From Hanstruepera ponticola (GTDB lineage: Bacteria; Bacteroidota; Bacteroidia; Flavobacteriales; Flavobacteriaceae): 64,000 nt of DNA. The notes under the pieces were generated by a model. That model was not told the origin of the DNA and did not search any database. It worked only from the letters and a program-made list of their open reading frames with translations. Made by a program: the position numbers and the translations under genes. Positions 8,601 through 17,145 of this stretch are shown here, piece after piece; within the stretch, counting starts at the first letter, position 1; each line of letters begins with the position of its first letter. Where the stretch lies: assembly GCF_012931685.1 (NCBI RefSeq), contig NZ_JABANC010000008.1:1-64000 (forward strand). The letters are read 5' to 3'.

Positions 8601-11069
8601 CATTACATCAATACCATTTATTTGCCATTGGTATATAGGTGTAGTTCCACCAATAGTAGGTGTTGCTGTAAAAGTAACCTCTTGGTTTTGGCAAATGGTT
8701 GTATTTGGTGTAGCAATACTAACGGTGGCATTGTCAGCCAAATCCGTTATAGTAACAGTAGCACTACAACTACTAATGTTTCCATCAGCATCTGTAGCCG
8801 TGAGGGTTACTGTATTACTACCTATATGGCTACAGTCAAACACATCTTGAGAAAGTGATAAGGTGAAACCGCAATTGTCAGTCGACCCATTATCTATATC
8901 ACTTGCTAACAATGTAGCCATACCAGTTGAAGGATCTAGCCCCAAACTAAAATCTTGGCACACAATATTAGGAGATTCCACATCATTGACCGTTACTGAA
9001 AACGAACACGTATCGGTGTTTCCAAAAGGGTCTGTAACTGTATACTCTAATACAGTCGTTCCAATTGGAAAGGCATCACCTGATGATAATCCAGTTGCAT
9101 CCGTTTGGGTTATGGTTTCTCCAGAACAATTATCATTTGCTGTTACCGAATAGTTTACTAAAGCTGAACACAGTCCAGCATCATTATCGACCGCAATATC
9201 TGCCGGACAGGTAATGGTTGGTGAGGTAGTATCAACAACAGTTACAGTTCTGATTACCTCTATTGCAGCATTCCCTTCAGCATCCATAACATTATAGGTC
9301 ACACTATATGAGCCAACAATACTAGTGTCAACTGTTGAAGCATTAATAATAATATCACCAGTATAGTCAGTACCAATACATGGGTCTATGGCTGTTGCAC
9401 CTAACTCTGTATAAGGTGTACAGGCCTCTAGTATTTGTGGGTCGTCACCAATAAGAGTTATAAGGGGACCAGTGGTATCTACTACGGTTATGTTACGAAT
9501 AACTTCTAAACCAGCATTGCCTTCAGCATCCATAACATTGTAAGTAACTATATAGGTTCCTGGAGTACTTGTATCAAGTGTTGAGGTATCATTAATAATA
9601 TTAGCGGTGTAATCTGTACCAAAACATGGGTCAATAGCCGTAGCACCTAAATCTGTATAGACATCACAGGCTTCAATAATTTGGGGGTCAGCACCATTTA
9701 GGGTTAAAATTGGACCACTAACATCAGCAACATGAACTGTTCTAATGATTTGCACTGCTGAATTACCACTCGCATCGGTGACATTGTAAGTAACTGTATA
9801 ACTTCCAATGGTACTAGTATCAACAGCAGAATTATCGATGACCACACTAGCCGAAATATCTCCAAAACATGGGTCAAAAGCCGTAGCTCCCAATTCTGTA
9901 TAAGTAGAACAATCTGCAACAGTTAGCGGATTTGGACCTACAAAAGTTAGAGTAGGAGCTGTAGTATCAACTATAGTAACTGTCCTAATAACTTGTGTTT
10001 GTCCACCATTGGCATTGGTGATTGTATAGGTGACATTGTAGGTGCCAACCGTGTTCATATCTAAAGATGATGTATCTATAACCAAATTGCTGGAAATGTC
10101 ACCAAAGCAATTATCTATGGCAGTAGCTCCTAATTCAGTATAACTACTACAGGCTTCAAAAGTTTGTGGGTTACTTCCATTTAATGTGATAACTGGATCT
10201 TGTGAGTTCACTACAGTAACATCAAAAGAACATGTTGCTGTCCTACCAGCAGAATCTATAGCTGTATAAGTTACAGTAGTAGTTCCAATGGGATAGGTAT
10301 CACTGGCATCAGCTCCTCCAGAATTATAATCGTTGGTAATAGATACGATAGAACAATTGTCCATTGGCACTGCCAAAGGAATCGTAATTGTCGCATTACA
10401 TTGTCCGGGATCAGTATTAGCAATAACATCTGATGGACAGTTTATAGTAGGATCTTCTTCATCAGTAACAGTCACATCTTGAGTACAGGAAGCAGAATTA
10501 CCAGCCCTATCAGTAACAGTCCAAGTTACCGTAGTGGTTCCTACGGGAAATGCACCACCAGGAGGAATACCAGTCGGAACAATGAATAACCCAGAACAGG
10601 AGTCGAAAGCAGAAGGATAAACACCAATGGCATACATATTAACTACAGCAGTACAGTCGCCAGTATCATTTACCGTAACAACAGCATCTTCGCAGACAAT
10701 AATTGGATCAGTATAATCATTAACAGTAACATCAAAACTACAAGTAGCAGAATTACCAGAAGCATCTTCAATATAATAGGTGACGGTTGTAGTACCTGCC
10801 AAAAAGTCCTCGGAACTAGCATCATTAATTCCAGTTGTAGCACTAGTAGCTGTAGTGGCACCAGTTAAAGTATATGTTTGTAGAGAAATGGCTCCGCAAA
10901 AATCGGAAGTTGTTGGAGTTAGTGAAGGAACTTCTTGTGGACATCCAACAATAATATCACTAGGACATGTAATAGTAGGAGGCGTTACATCAGGGGAGCA
11001 TTGCCCATGTATACTTGCAAATGATAGCAAAGTAAGAGTAAAAAACAAGAATCGACTCTTAAATCCCAC
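5658..11069 (-). CDS. Giant HYR/LamG protein with T9SS type A sorting domain
   Basis: 1803 residues with a GTG start at 11069; an in-frame TAA sits directly upstream, so no earlier start is possible. Signal peptide 1-23 (MGFKSRFLFF...SIHGQ). Order: three HYR domains (about 27-290); four DUF5011-like repeats of about 80 residues (290-610), each with a 'EAC..YTELGATA' Cys and an 'xCFG' Cys; two more HYR-type domains (611-775); an Ig/PKD-like region (778-955); a LamG/concanavalin-like domain (about 958-1130, 'ALDFDGVDDNITF', 'FSIEVWVKSD', 'WYHIAVTYDGS'); a long beta-rich passenger; and a C-terminal sorting domain (about 1720-1803, 'LFNMLGQRI', 'LAEGNYIIKLVS', 'KKVIVSKK'). Cargo of the type IX secretion system, expected at the cell surface. 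LamG suggests glycan binding; the ligand is unknown. Confidence 0.92.
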   Translation of the reverse strand: MGFKSRFLFFTLTLLSFASIHGQCSPDVTPPTITCPSDIIVGCPQEVPSLTPTTSDFCGAISLQTYTLTGATTATSATTGINDASSEDFLAGTTTVTYYIEDASGNSATCSFDVTVNDYTDPIIVCEDAVVTVNDTGDCTAVVNMYAIGVYPSAFDSCSGLFIVPTGIPPGGAFPVGTTTVTWTVTDRAGNSASCTQDVTVTDEEDPTINCPSDVIANTDPGQCNATITIPLAVPMDNCSIVSITNDYNSGGADASDTYPIGTTTVTYTAIDSAGRTATCSFDVTVVNSQDPVITLNGSNPQTFEACSSYTELGATAIDNCFGDISSNLVIDTSSLDMNTVGTYNVTYTITNANGGQTQVIRTVTIVDTTAPTLTFVGPNPLTVADCSTYTELGATAFDPCFGDISASVVIDNSAVDTSTIGSYTVTYNVTDASGNSAVQIIRTVHVADVSGPILTLNGADPQIIEACDVYTDLGATAIDPCFGTDYTANIINDTSTLDTSTPGTYIVTYNVMDAEGNAGLEVIRNITVVDTTGPLITLIGDDPQILEACTPYTELGATAIDPCIGTDYTGDIIINASTVDTSIVGSYSVTYNVMDAEGNAAIEVIRTVTVVDTTSPTITCPADIAVDNDAGLCSALVNYSVTANDNCSGETITQTDATGLSSGDAFPIGTTVLEYTVTDPFGNTDTCSFSVTVNDVESPNIVCQDFSLGLDPSTGMATLLASDIDNGSTDNCGFTLSLSQDVFDCSHIGSNTVTLTATDADGNISSCSATVTITDLADNATVSIATPNTTICQNQEVTFTATPTIGGTTPIYQWQINGIDVMGETGDTFTTSVLNDGDEVTVIMTSSASICTQPITSNTVTITVNDYNAPADAGADVTNTVCVDTTITLSGSAVNGVNAIGTWTVTSGQTSGFSFSDANSPTSDFTGDIGETYTLTWSIDNPEPCIDTSDSITVTMIGCNALDFDGVDDNITFRDNYNLGNAFSIEVWVKSDSQNSNIQTIFSKREATNLVNGYDLRLVNNVVSFHWNNGQSVSSGGIQITNNRWYHIAVTYDGSDYSLYIDGIFINSTSDSNEPIDNTVDCIAGAMDQTINAPYLPVNYFDGGLDELRIWDVALTESQIRKMMNQEIEDNAGVVSGSVVPLDITGLNWNDLNGYYQMNQNTDLSGGNLVSNSNAINGVLRYMTTLQPETAPLPYQSVADGDWINNNTWLYGNSQALPNSMGIDGTTKVDWNIVRSSHNISSGNNNLTLLGLEVNANTLRIENTNPTDGQSLRVTDYLFIDGTDTVLKLVGESQLLQDTGSIVNYTGTGALHRDQQGTNNYFNYNYWGSPVSTDGLSYSVGGSLYDGLQPVQWTTGYDGIGSTTPVTMSSRWLYIYENYPVNSYADWVRIDQTYAVTVPLGFLMKGSGTTDPQQNYTFVGQPNNGTYISPITADYEALVSNPYPSAIDAHTFINDNSASTLGTLYFWEHYVSNATHITVEYQGGFAAYNLTGGNAAISPPEISGLGAPSKIPERYIPIAQGFNVRGNATGGDVIFNNDQRVFVKEAVTGAADNGSVFMRIQSHAENRPETQPIQRVRVDFITPEGALRPIMIGFVPNNLATDGVDYGYDALNTEDLPNDMSWMIEDLPYIIQGVGAFDISKRYPLGIFLEDAGTFEISLRGLENFEEDITVYVYDALTDNYTLINDFNYTNTLDSGDYLNRFYIAFTPDNILSTVDNDMDTLIVNYLNDSDVIYISTPYSSLIEDVTLFNMLGQRIITWDVSDMDQSTALRIPVTDLAEGNYIIKLVSVDGTISKKVIVSKK

Positions 11070-11283
11070 TTAAATTAAAGTTATTGGTTGATTATATTGT
11101 TACCCATAGCCGTATAAACATCAAAAATCAAGTAATTGTAGTATTTGATGTTTATGTTATTTACTCATAGGAATTGGGAAAATAAATGTACTATCAATAT
11201 ATAGGGCTATCAAAATAACTCGATGAAGTGCACGATTATCATTTGAATCGTTAACTAATTTATAATTAGAATTTTAAATAAAA

Positions 11284-11310
11284 AAAACCAGAACATTTAG
11301 TTCTGGTTTT
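11284..11310 (-). terminator. Intrinsic terminator of tRNA-Ser
   Basis: Perfect 11-bp stem AAAACCAGAAC / GTTCTGGTTTT with a 5-nt loop. On the minus strand it is followed by a run of T and lies directly after the 3' end of the tRNA. Confidence 0.85.
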
Positions 11311-11312
11311 AG

Positions 11313-11397
11313 CGGAGAAAGAGGGATTCGAACCCCCGGAGGTGTGACCCTCAACAGTTTTCAAGACTGCCGCATTCGACCACTCTGCCATTTCTCC
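11313..11397 (-). tRNA. tRNA-Ser (anticodon UGA)
   Basis: The minus strand gives an 85-nt class II tRNA. Acceptor stem GGAGAAA pairs with TTTCTCC and the discriminator base is G. The anticodon arm CAGTC-TTGAAAA-CTG has anticodon TGA, reading UCA serine codons. A long variable arm and 'GGTTCGAATCC' T-arm are present. CCA is not encoded. A promoter and a terminator flank it, so it looks monocistronic. Confidence 0.95.
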
Positions 11398-11433
11398 TTG
11401 AGTGCCTCATTAGGTATTCCCTAAATGCGGATG

Positions 11434-11465
11434 CAAATATAGAACCCTTTTTCGTTTCTTTCAAA
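11434..11465 (-). promoter_or_regulatory. Promoter of tRNA-Ser
   Basis: On the minus strand TTTG (11465-11462), a 20-nt spacer, then TATATTTG (11441-11434). This matches the Bacteroidota pattern of a -33 TTG and a -7 TAnnTTTG. The -7 element ends 36 nt before the tRNA 5' end. Confidence 0.7.
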
Positions 11466-11506
11466 TAAAAGACTGAAATTTTTATACAAAATTTCTAATC
11501 CGTTAG

Positions 11507-11534
11507 TTGAACCAAAACAGTATTACTATTTTTG
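11507..11534 (+). promoter_or_regulatory. Promoter of the nitroreductase-aminotransferase pair
   Basis: TTG at 11507-11509, a 17-nt spacer, then TATTTTTG at 11527-11534, an exact TAnnTTTG match, 19 nt before the ATG at 11554. Confidence 0.55.
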
Positions 11535-11553
11535 CTATTCTAAATTAATATTC

Positions 11554-12183
11554 ATGGATGTTATTGGACATTTACAATGGCGTTATGCTACCAAAGCTTT
11601 TAATCCTAACAGATTAATTAATGAGGAAAAACTTCAAGTCATAAAGGAAGCCTTTAATTTAACAGCCACGTCATACGGTTTGCAACCTATAAAATTAGTT
11701 GTGTTTAGTGATAAAGAATTGCAGTCCAAACTGATTCCAGATACCATGAATCAGAAGCAAATTGCTGAAGCTTCTCATGTTTTAGTGTTTTGTATTGAAC
11801 GTGTGATTGACGAAGACTTCGTGGTTGAATACTTCAATCGTGTTCATGATATAAGAAAAACACCAAAATCTGTTTTAAAGCCTTTTCAAGATTTCTTAAT
11901 TTCAGATTTTGAAAAGAAACCGCAAGAACTTATTGAAGAATGGGCAACTAATCAGGCCTATTTAGCCATGGGAAATATATTGACAATTTGTGCATTGGAA
12001 GGTATTGATTCTTGTCCTATGGAAGGATTTAATCCGGAAAAATATGATGAGATTTTAGGGTTAAAAACACGCGGATTGAAATCGGTTTTGTTATTACCAA
12101 TTGGTTATCGTGCTAAAGATGACATGTTTGCCGATTTTAAAAAAGTTAGAAAGCAATTAAAAGATTCTATAATTACTTTATAA
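11554..12183 (+). CDS. Nitroreductase-family NAD(P)H-dependent oxidoreductase
   Basis: 209 residues, normal for NfsB-like FMN flavoproteins. The N terminus 'LQWRYATKAFNP' carries the R-x-(S/A)-x-(K/R) FMN-phosphate contact of the family. 'TSYGLQPIKLVVF' and the C-terminal 'CPMEGFNPEKYDEILG...LLPIGYR' segment are typical of this subfamily. Expected role: cytoplasmic two-electron reduction of nitro compounds or quinones using NAD(P)H; the natural substrate is not known. It is followed after 8 nt by the aminotransferase gene, so the two are probably co-transcribed. Confidence 0.9.
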   Translation: MDVIGHLQWRYATKAFNPNRLINEEKLQVIKEAFNLTATSYGLQPIKLVVFSDKELQSKLIPDTMNQKQIAEASHVLVFCIERVIDEDFVVEYFNRVHDIRKTPKSVLKPFQDFLISDFEKKPQELIEEWATNQAYLAMGNILTICALEGIDSCPMEGFNPEKYDEILGLKTRGLKSVLLLPIGYRAKDDMFADFKKVRKQLKDSIITL

Positions 12184-12191
12184 AATAAACT

Positions 12192-13388
12192 ATGCCTGGA
12201 TTTGAATTATTTGGAGATTCGGAACGCAAAGAATTGCAAGATGTATTAGATAATGGTGTTTTGATGCGCTATGGCTTTGATGGTATGCGTAATGGCCATT
12301 GGAAAGCCAAAGAGTTAGAGAAAGCACTTCAGGATAAATTGCAAGTTAACCATGCGCAATTGGTGTCTAGCGGAACAGCGGCAGTATCTGTTGCTTTGGC
12401 TACAGCAGGAATTGGAGCAGGTGATGAAGTTATAATGCCGACTTTTACCTTCGTGGCAAGTTTTGAAGCTATTATGATGTTGGGAGCCATTCCCATTCTG
12501 GTAGATATTGACGATACATTAACTTTAGACCCCAAAGCAGTTGAAGATGCAATAACCAATAAAACAAAGGCCATTATGCCAGTACATATGTGCGGTAGTA
12601 TGGCCAATTTACATGCCTTGCAAGACATTTGTAATAAACATAGTTTAATTCTTATTGAAGATTCATCTCAAGCAACAGGTGCAACTTACAATGGTAAACC
12701 ATTAGGAAGTATTGGTGATTTAGGTTGTTTGTCTCTAGATTTTGTTAAGATTATTACTGCAGGTGAAGGAGGTGCTGTATTAACAAATAATGAAGCCTTT
12801 TATCGTCATGCGGATCATTATTCTGATCATGGACATGACCATGTAGGTAATGATCGAGGGGCAGAAACTCATCCGTTTTTGGGTTATAATTTCAGAATTT
12901 CAGAATTACATGCAGCTGTTGGTTTAGCACAATTGAGACGGTTGGACGAATTTGTTGCCATTCAGAAGAAAAATTACAGCATAATTAGAGAAGCGTTATC
13001 TCATATTCCTCAAGTTACTTTTAGGACTGTTCCAGAAGGTGGTGAAGAAAGCTATTCGTTCTTAAGTTTCTTTTTACTAGATTTAGAAACCTCTAGAAAG
13101 GTCATTCAGGCTTTTAAAGAAAACGGCATTGATGCCTGTTGGAACTACTATGACAACAATTGGCATTACATTAGAAAGTGGGAGCACCTCAAAACACTTA
13201 AAACTCTATATCCACTTTCTATGGAAGTCAAAGAAGGATTGGAATATCTTAAGTCACAGACTTTTGAGCAATCAGACCATTACATTGGCCGTAATATTTC
13301 ATGCTTAATTAAATTATCTTGGACAGAAGAAGAGGTAAGGGAACGCGCCAAAAAAATGGTAAAAGCCATTACTTCTGTTCTAAAATAG
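12192..13388 (+). CDS. DegT/DnrJ/EryC1/StrS-family PLP aminotransferase
   Basis: 398 residues. Fold type I aminotransferase of the sugar-aminotransferase family. 'SSGTAAVSVALATAGIGAGDEVIMP' is the phosphate-binding and hinge segment. 'LIEDSSQATGATYNGKPLG' includes the Asp that contacts the PLP ring. K186 in 'DFVKIITAGEGG' is at the Schiff-base lysine position. Family members transaminate nucleotide-linked keto-sugars for surface glycans or amino-sugar antibiotics. No other sugar-nucleotide genes are nearby, so the substrate is open. An antisense frame inside it is a shadow. Confidence 0.88.
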   Translation: MPGFELFGDSERKELQDVLDNGVLMRYGFDGMRNGHWKAKELEKALQDKLQVNHAQLVSSGTAAVSVALATAGIGAGDEVIMPTFTFVASFEAIMMLGAIPILVDIDDTLTLDPKAVEDAITNKTKAIMPVHMCGSMANLHALQDICNKHSLILIEDSSQATGATYNGKPLGSIGDLGCLSLDFVKIITAGEGGAVLTNNEAFYRHADHYSDHGHDHVGNDRGAETHPFLGYNFRISELHAAVGLAQLRRLDEFVAIQKKNYSIIREALSHIPQVTFRTVPEGGEESYSFLSFFLLDLETSRKVIQAFKENGIDACWNYYDNNWHYIRKWEHLKTLKTLYPLSMEVKEGLEYLKSQTFEQSDHYIGRNISCLIKLSWTEEEVRERAKKMVKAITSVLK

Positions 13389-13434
13389 GTTTTTCTAAAC
13401 TTTTTCATAACTTTAAGTAACGAACCAACTACTA

Positions 13435-16400
13435 ATGAGTTACTTAAGGATATTGTTTTTTTATTTTTTGCCTTTTTTTGGGCTTTCTCAAGAAAGCATC
13501 ATTACTACCAATACTTCAATTGCTGATTCTCTGGACAATATTGGTGAGTATGATGAATCTATAAAGTTTAGAGAATTAGCGTTAAATGAACCGAATCACA
13601 CTTCACATTATAAATCCTTTTTAAAGGCCAAATGGTATTATACCAAATCTTGTATTCTGGAAACAAATGGAGGAAGAAAAAATATTTTGGAAGGTCTTGA
13701 ACATTCTAAACAGGCTTACAGTTTAGTTAATAATATCGTTTCAAAGGATGACAGGAAGCTGTTCTTTAGGCATTTAATTTTAAATAGAATTTATCATCAA
13801 TATGGTTATACTGGACAGTGGCAAGAGGCATTAATTGAGGCGAAAAAGAATTACGAAGTTCTACGAGACACTTTTCCAGAATATAAAATTGAGATTCTAT
13901 ATGTATTAGACGATTTAGGGTTCATAAATAATAAATTAGATAACCCTGAAAAATCCAATGAATATTATGAACGCTCATTCAAGCTTTATAAAGAATATCA
14001 TCCTAAAAATTTGAAGGACGTTTATCTTAATAATCATAGGATAATTAATAATTACAGAAAGTTAGGATTAAAAAACGAGGAATTTAAATTATTGGAGGAG
14101 TCAGAGAATTATTGGGCAAATATTTATAATGAAGAGGACGCTTTTTTTCAAAAATTCACCATTTACGGGGAATTGGCAAATTGGTATTTAAACTATGGTA
14201 ACCAAGAATTGGCAGAAAGTTATTTATACAAAAAAGAAGAACTTTTTGATTCTGTTGCTAATTCTCGTAAAAAAACTGAAAAAATTACTTTAGTCAAAAG
14301 AGAACGGGTTTTAATGAATGAGAGCTACATAAAACTGTATTTAAAACACAAGGATTATGATAAAGCCAAGCAATTTATTGACGAAACCCAAGAAATTTTA
14401 AAAGATTCGTTAGACAAGTATCGATGGAATATAGAAAGCAAAGCTAATTTGAATTTAACTGAAGCAAAACTTCCGAGTATAGAATTTAAAACAGCAGAGA
14501 AACTAATTGTTGATGCTTTGCTATTACTAGAAACATATAAAGAGGACTATTTTATAAGGCCTTTAAAATACCAAATTGAATTATTTGATTTGTATGTCGC
14601 CCACAATAAGAAAGAAAAGGCTTTGGAGCTAATGGAAACAATTCTAAAGAACGAAGAGTTAACAAAGCACGACAAGTTAAATTTATTGTTCAAAAAATCA
14701 TTCTTGTTAAAAGAATCATTAACTCAAGATCAATTAGAAATTCAGTTTAAAACTGCTTTTGCATCTTTGTTAAAAAATCAAAATTCTTCATCCAATTTGG
14801 CTAGTTTGGAAATTAGTGATTTAAATGAGTTTTATACTTTCGAAATTCTCAACAATATTCTTGAAGTAGCTAACCAATATTTGGACTGGTATAATGTGTC
14901 CAATAATGATGCGTTTTTAACGGTAGCCATTAATCTTTATAAGTTGTCTTCAAGTTTCTTTGACCGAATTTACAAAGGAGACGCCTTTAATGACAACTTG
15001 TATCAAAGCTTTACATTGATTCAAGAAGGCTTACTCAAATGCGCCTTATTAAAACCATCTACACAATTATTGGAAACAACTGTTGAAGCTATAGAGAACA
15101 ATAGTTCCAAGCTGGAATGGTCTAAATTCTTATATGGTAATCAAGCAAAAATTAATGTTCCGGATAGCTTATTGTTAGAAGAAGAAAAGTTGAAGTCTCT
15201 TGTCAATTATTATCAAGAGCGTATCTATGAAGAAAAACAATCACAGATTGAAAATACCGATACTTTAAAGCTTCATTTAACCGATTTAAATAATCAATTA
15301 CGAAAACATCAAAAGTTTATCCATGATAATTTCATTCAATATGCCAAGTCTTCTAGTAATGATTTTAATATACAAGACTTAAAAAAACTGCTTCAATATA
15401 ATGAAGCAGTCGTGAAATATATACTTGTTCAAGAAGATTTATATGTTTTTACTATTACCAACAAGCAAATAGACTTACAAAAAATACACATTGGTGACAA
15501 CTTTACAAAAGAGATTAAAAATTTTGTAGACGCCATTTCCACGTTCAATTCCGAGGTATTAATACCAGATTTATTAAAAAAATTGGCTAATTCGATTATA
15601 AAGACAGACTTGGAACATGTTGTAATTATCCATTCTGGATTACTCAATTTATTACCTTTTGAAGTGTTGCTGCCAGATTATTTCAATTCGAAGAATGCGT
15701 TATCTTATTCAAATAGTCTTAAAATTTATTTAGAACAAACAAAAGTTCAAAGTAGCATCAAAAATATTGATGTCGGAATTTTTGTAGCACAAAACAAAAA
15801 TAATTTCAACCAGAAAGGGTTTCTTCCAGAACTGGATAGAGAAATCAATGGTATTAAAGAAAATGTTCATGCAACAGATTACTACATTAAAGACCAAGAT
15901 GATTTATTAGAACATCTGCGATCACACAATGTCTTGCATTTTGGGATACATACTACCATAGACATAGATACTCCGGAATTATCGGTATTGAATTTTGCAG
16001 AGAGCGGTGTATTAATTGGGTCATTATATAATACTGCTCTTAAGGCAGATTTAGCAGTTTTGAGTGCCTGTGATACTGGAAATGGACGCTTTATTAATGG
16101 AGAGGGTGTACAGAGTATATCTAAAGCTTTTACCTATGCAGGAGTTCCAAGTACGGTTATGAGTCTTTGGAAAGTTGATGACAAAGCCACAGCTACGCTT
16201 ATGACTTTGTTTTATAAATACTTGAATGATGGCAAGCCAAAAGATTTAGCCTTAAAATTAGCAAAGAAAGATTATCTGAATTCCAATATTGATGAAGAAC
16301 TAAAACATCCTTACTACTGGTCTGGCTTTGTGATTTCTGGTAATACCACACCGTTTAAGCCACAAAGAGATTATAAATTATTTTGGGTGTTAATACTTGC

Positions 16401-16452
16401 ATTTCCAGCAATGGCTTTGTTTTATTTTAAAAAATCAAAGATCAGAAAGTAA
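13435..16452 (+). CDS. Exported TPR-CHAT peptidase with C-terminal membrane anchor
   Basis: 1005 residues. Signal peptide about 1-19 (MSYLRILFFYFLPFFGLSQ). Residues 30-560 are tetratricopeptide-like helix pairs. The C-terminal CHAT (caspase HetF-associated with TPRs) domain spans about 690-965: 'VLHFGIHTT' places the catalytic His at H839, and 'LSACDTGNG' places the nucleophile at C879. A hydrophobic helix at about 979-997 ('LFWVLILAFPAMALFYF') and a basic tail (KKSKIRK) predict that CHAT faces the periplasm. CHAT domains are caspase-like Cys peptidases. The 3' end overlaps the convergent anti-sigma gene by 18 nt, and a sigma factor gene lies just beyond. A -7-like TAACTTTA is at 13408. I infer a signalling protease; its substrate is not shown. 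Confidence 0.9.
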   Translation: MSYLRILFFYFLPFFGLSQESIITTNTSIADSLDNIGEYDESIKFRELALNEPNHTSHYKSFLKAKWYYTKSCILETNGGRKNILEGLEHSKQAYSLVNNIVSKDDRKLFFRHLILNRIYHQYGYTGQWQEALIEAKKNYEVLRDTFPEYKIEILYVLDDLGFINNKLDNPEKSNEYYERSFKLYKEYHPKNLKDVYLNNHRIINNYRKLGLKNEEFKLLEESENYWANIYNEEDAFFQKFTIYGELANWYLNYGNQELAESYLYKKEELFDSVANSRKKTEKITLVKRERVLMNESYIKLYLKHKDYDKAKQFIDETQEILKDSLDKYRWNIESKANLNLTEAKLPSIEFKTAEKLIVDALLLLETYKEDYFIRPLKYQIELFDLYVAHNKKEKALELMETILKNEELTKHDKLNLLFKKSFLLKESLTQDQLEIQFKTAFASLLKNQNSSSNLASLEISDLNEFYTFEILNNILEVANQYLDWYNVSNNDAFLTVAINLYKLSSSFFDRIYKGDAFNDNLYQSFTLIQEGLLKCALLKPSTQLLETTVEAIENNSSKLEWSKFLYGNQAKINVPDSLLLEEEKLKSLVNYYQERIYEEKQSQIENTDTLKLHLTDLNNQLRKHQKFIHDNFIQYAKSSSNDFNIQDLKKLLQYNEAVVKYILVQEDLYVFTITNKQIDLQKIHIGDNFTKEIKNFVDAISTFNSEVLIPDLLKKLANSIIKTDLEHVVIIHSGLLNLLPFEVLLPDYFNSKNALSYSNSLKIYLEQTKVQSSIKNIDVGIFVAQNKNNFNQKGFLPELDREINGIKENVHATDYYIKDQDDLLEHLRSHNVLHFGIHTTIDIDTPELSVLNFAESGVLIGSLYNTALKADLAVLSACDTGNGRFINGEGVQSISKAFTYAGVPSTVMSLWKVDDKATATLMTLFYKYLNDGKPKDLALKLAKKDYLNSNIDEELKHPYYWSGFVISGNTTPFKPQRDYKLFWVLILAFPAMALFYFKKSKIRK

Positions 16453-17145
16453 CTCTTTTGCTTTTTCAAAGTTATAATTTGAGGAAGAACTAGTGATTTT
16501 TTCTAGAATATTTTGCGCCTCAATTTGGTTATTGTTCTTTAAGTATGCTAATGCAAGGTACCATTTGCTTTTTCCTAGAAGTTTATCTTTGAACTTCTGG
16601 TGTTTTAAAAATGTTTTAATAGCATTATCTATCTGTCCAATTTCCAAATAGCAAATACCTTCATAAAACAATAATTCAGAATTATTTGAGGTTTTATAAA
16701 GATTATTAAAAAGTTTTTGAGCTTGATCATAAACTTCTCTTTCATAAGCTATAAAAGCTTTTGTCAGCTCATCAGTATCGTTTTGGTTTCTTGTAATAGG
16801 GTGTGAGGTGTTACTGGCTTTTGAGTAGTAGTTTGAAAAAAGCCTTTCAGGGCTTGTAGTGTACTGTTTCCAATAAAAGCCTAAAGAAGCCAACAGTATA
16901 ATTGAAGCAGCAATTAAAAACCAATTTGTTTTTGAGTTTTTAGAAGAAACCTTACTTTCTATATCTTTTAAAAATTGTTTATTTTTATTATGCTCACGCC
17001 TATAAATTGCTTTTTGAATTTGCGTTTCAAATTCAAACTGCTCTTTAAAATGAGTATCGGAATCTAGTAATTCTTCAATCTCTTTTATTTCGGATTCTGA
17101 TAACTCATTCCGAATATATTTCGCTATTAATTCTTCCTTATTCAT
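16435..17145 (-). CDS. Membrane anti-sigma-like protein with C-terminal TPR
   Basis: 236 residues. The N terminus ('IAKYIRNELSESEIKEIEELLDS') looks like the short helical anti-sigma domain of Bacteroidota ECF systems, without zinc ligands. One membrane helix lies at about 75-93 ('WFLIAASIILLASLGFYW'). The rest (about 130-236) holds TPR-like pairs ('ELLFYEGICYLEIGQIDNAI', 'KWYLALAYLKNNNQIEAQN'). Predicted topology: anti-sigma part in the cytoplasm, TPR in the periplasm. Its start overlaps the sigma gene end by 8 nt, which implies translational coupling. Likely sequesters the neighbouring sigma factor; this is inferred from order and topology. Confidence 0.8.
   Translation of the reverse strand: MNKEELIAKYIRNELSESEIKEIEELLDSDTHFKEQFEFETQIQKAIYRREHNKNKQFLKDIESKVSSKNSKTNWFLIAASIILLASLGFYWKQYTTSPERLFSNYYSKASNTSHPITRNQNDTDELTKAFIAYEREVYDQAQKLFNNLYKTSNNSELLFYEGICYLEIGQIDNAIKTFLKHQKFKDKLLGKSKWYLALAYLKNNNQIEAQNILEKITSSSSNYNFEKAKELLSDL

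Noticed and set aside
8482-9153. Plus-strand frames of 122 and 96 codons opposite the 1803-residue gene
   Set aside because: Antisense shadows of a repetitive Thr/Val-rich coding region; no start context or family match.
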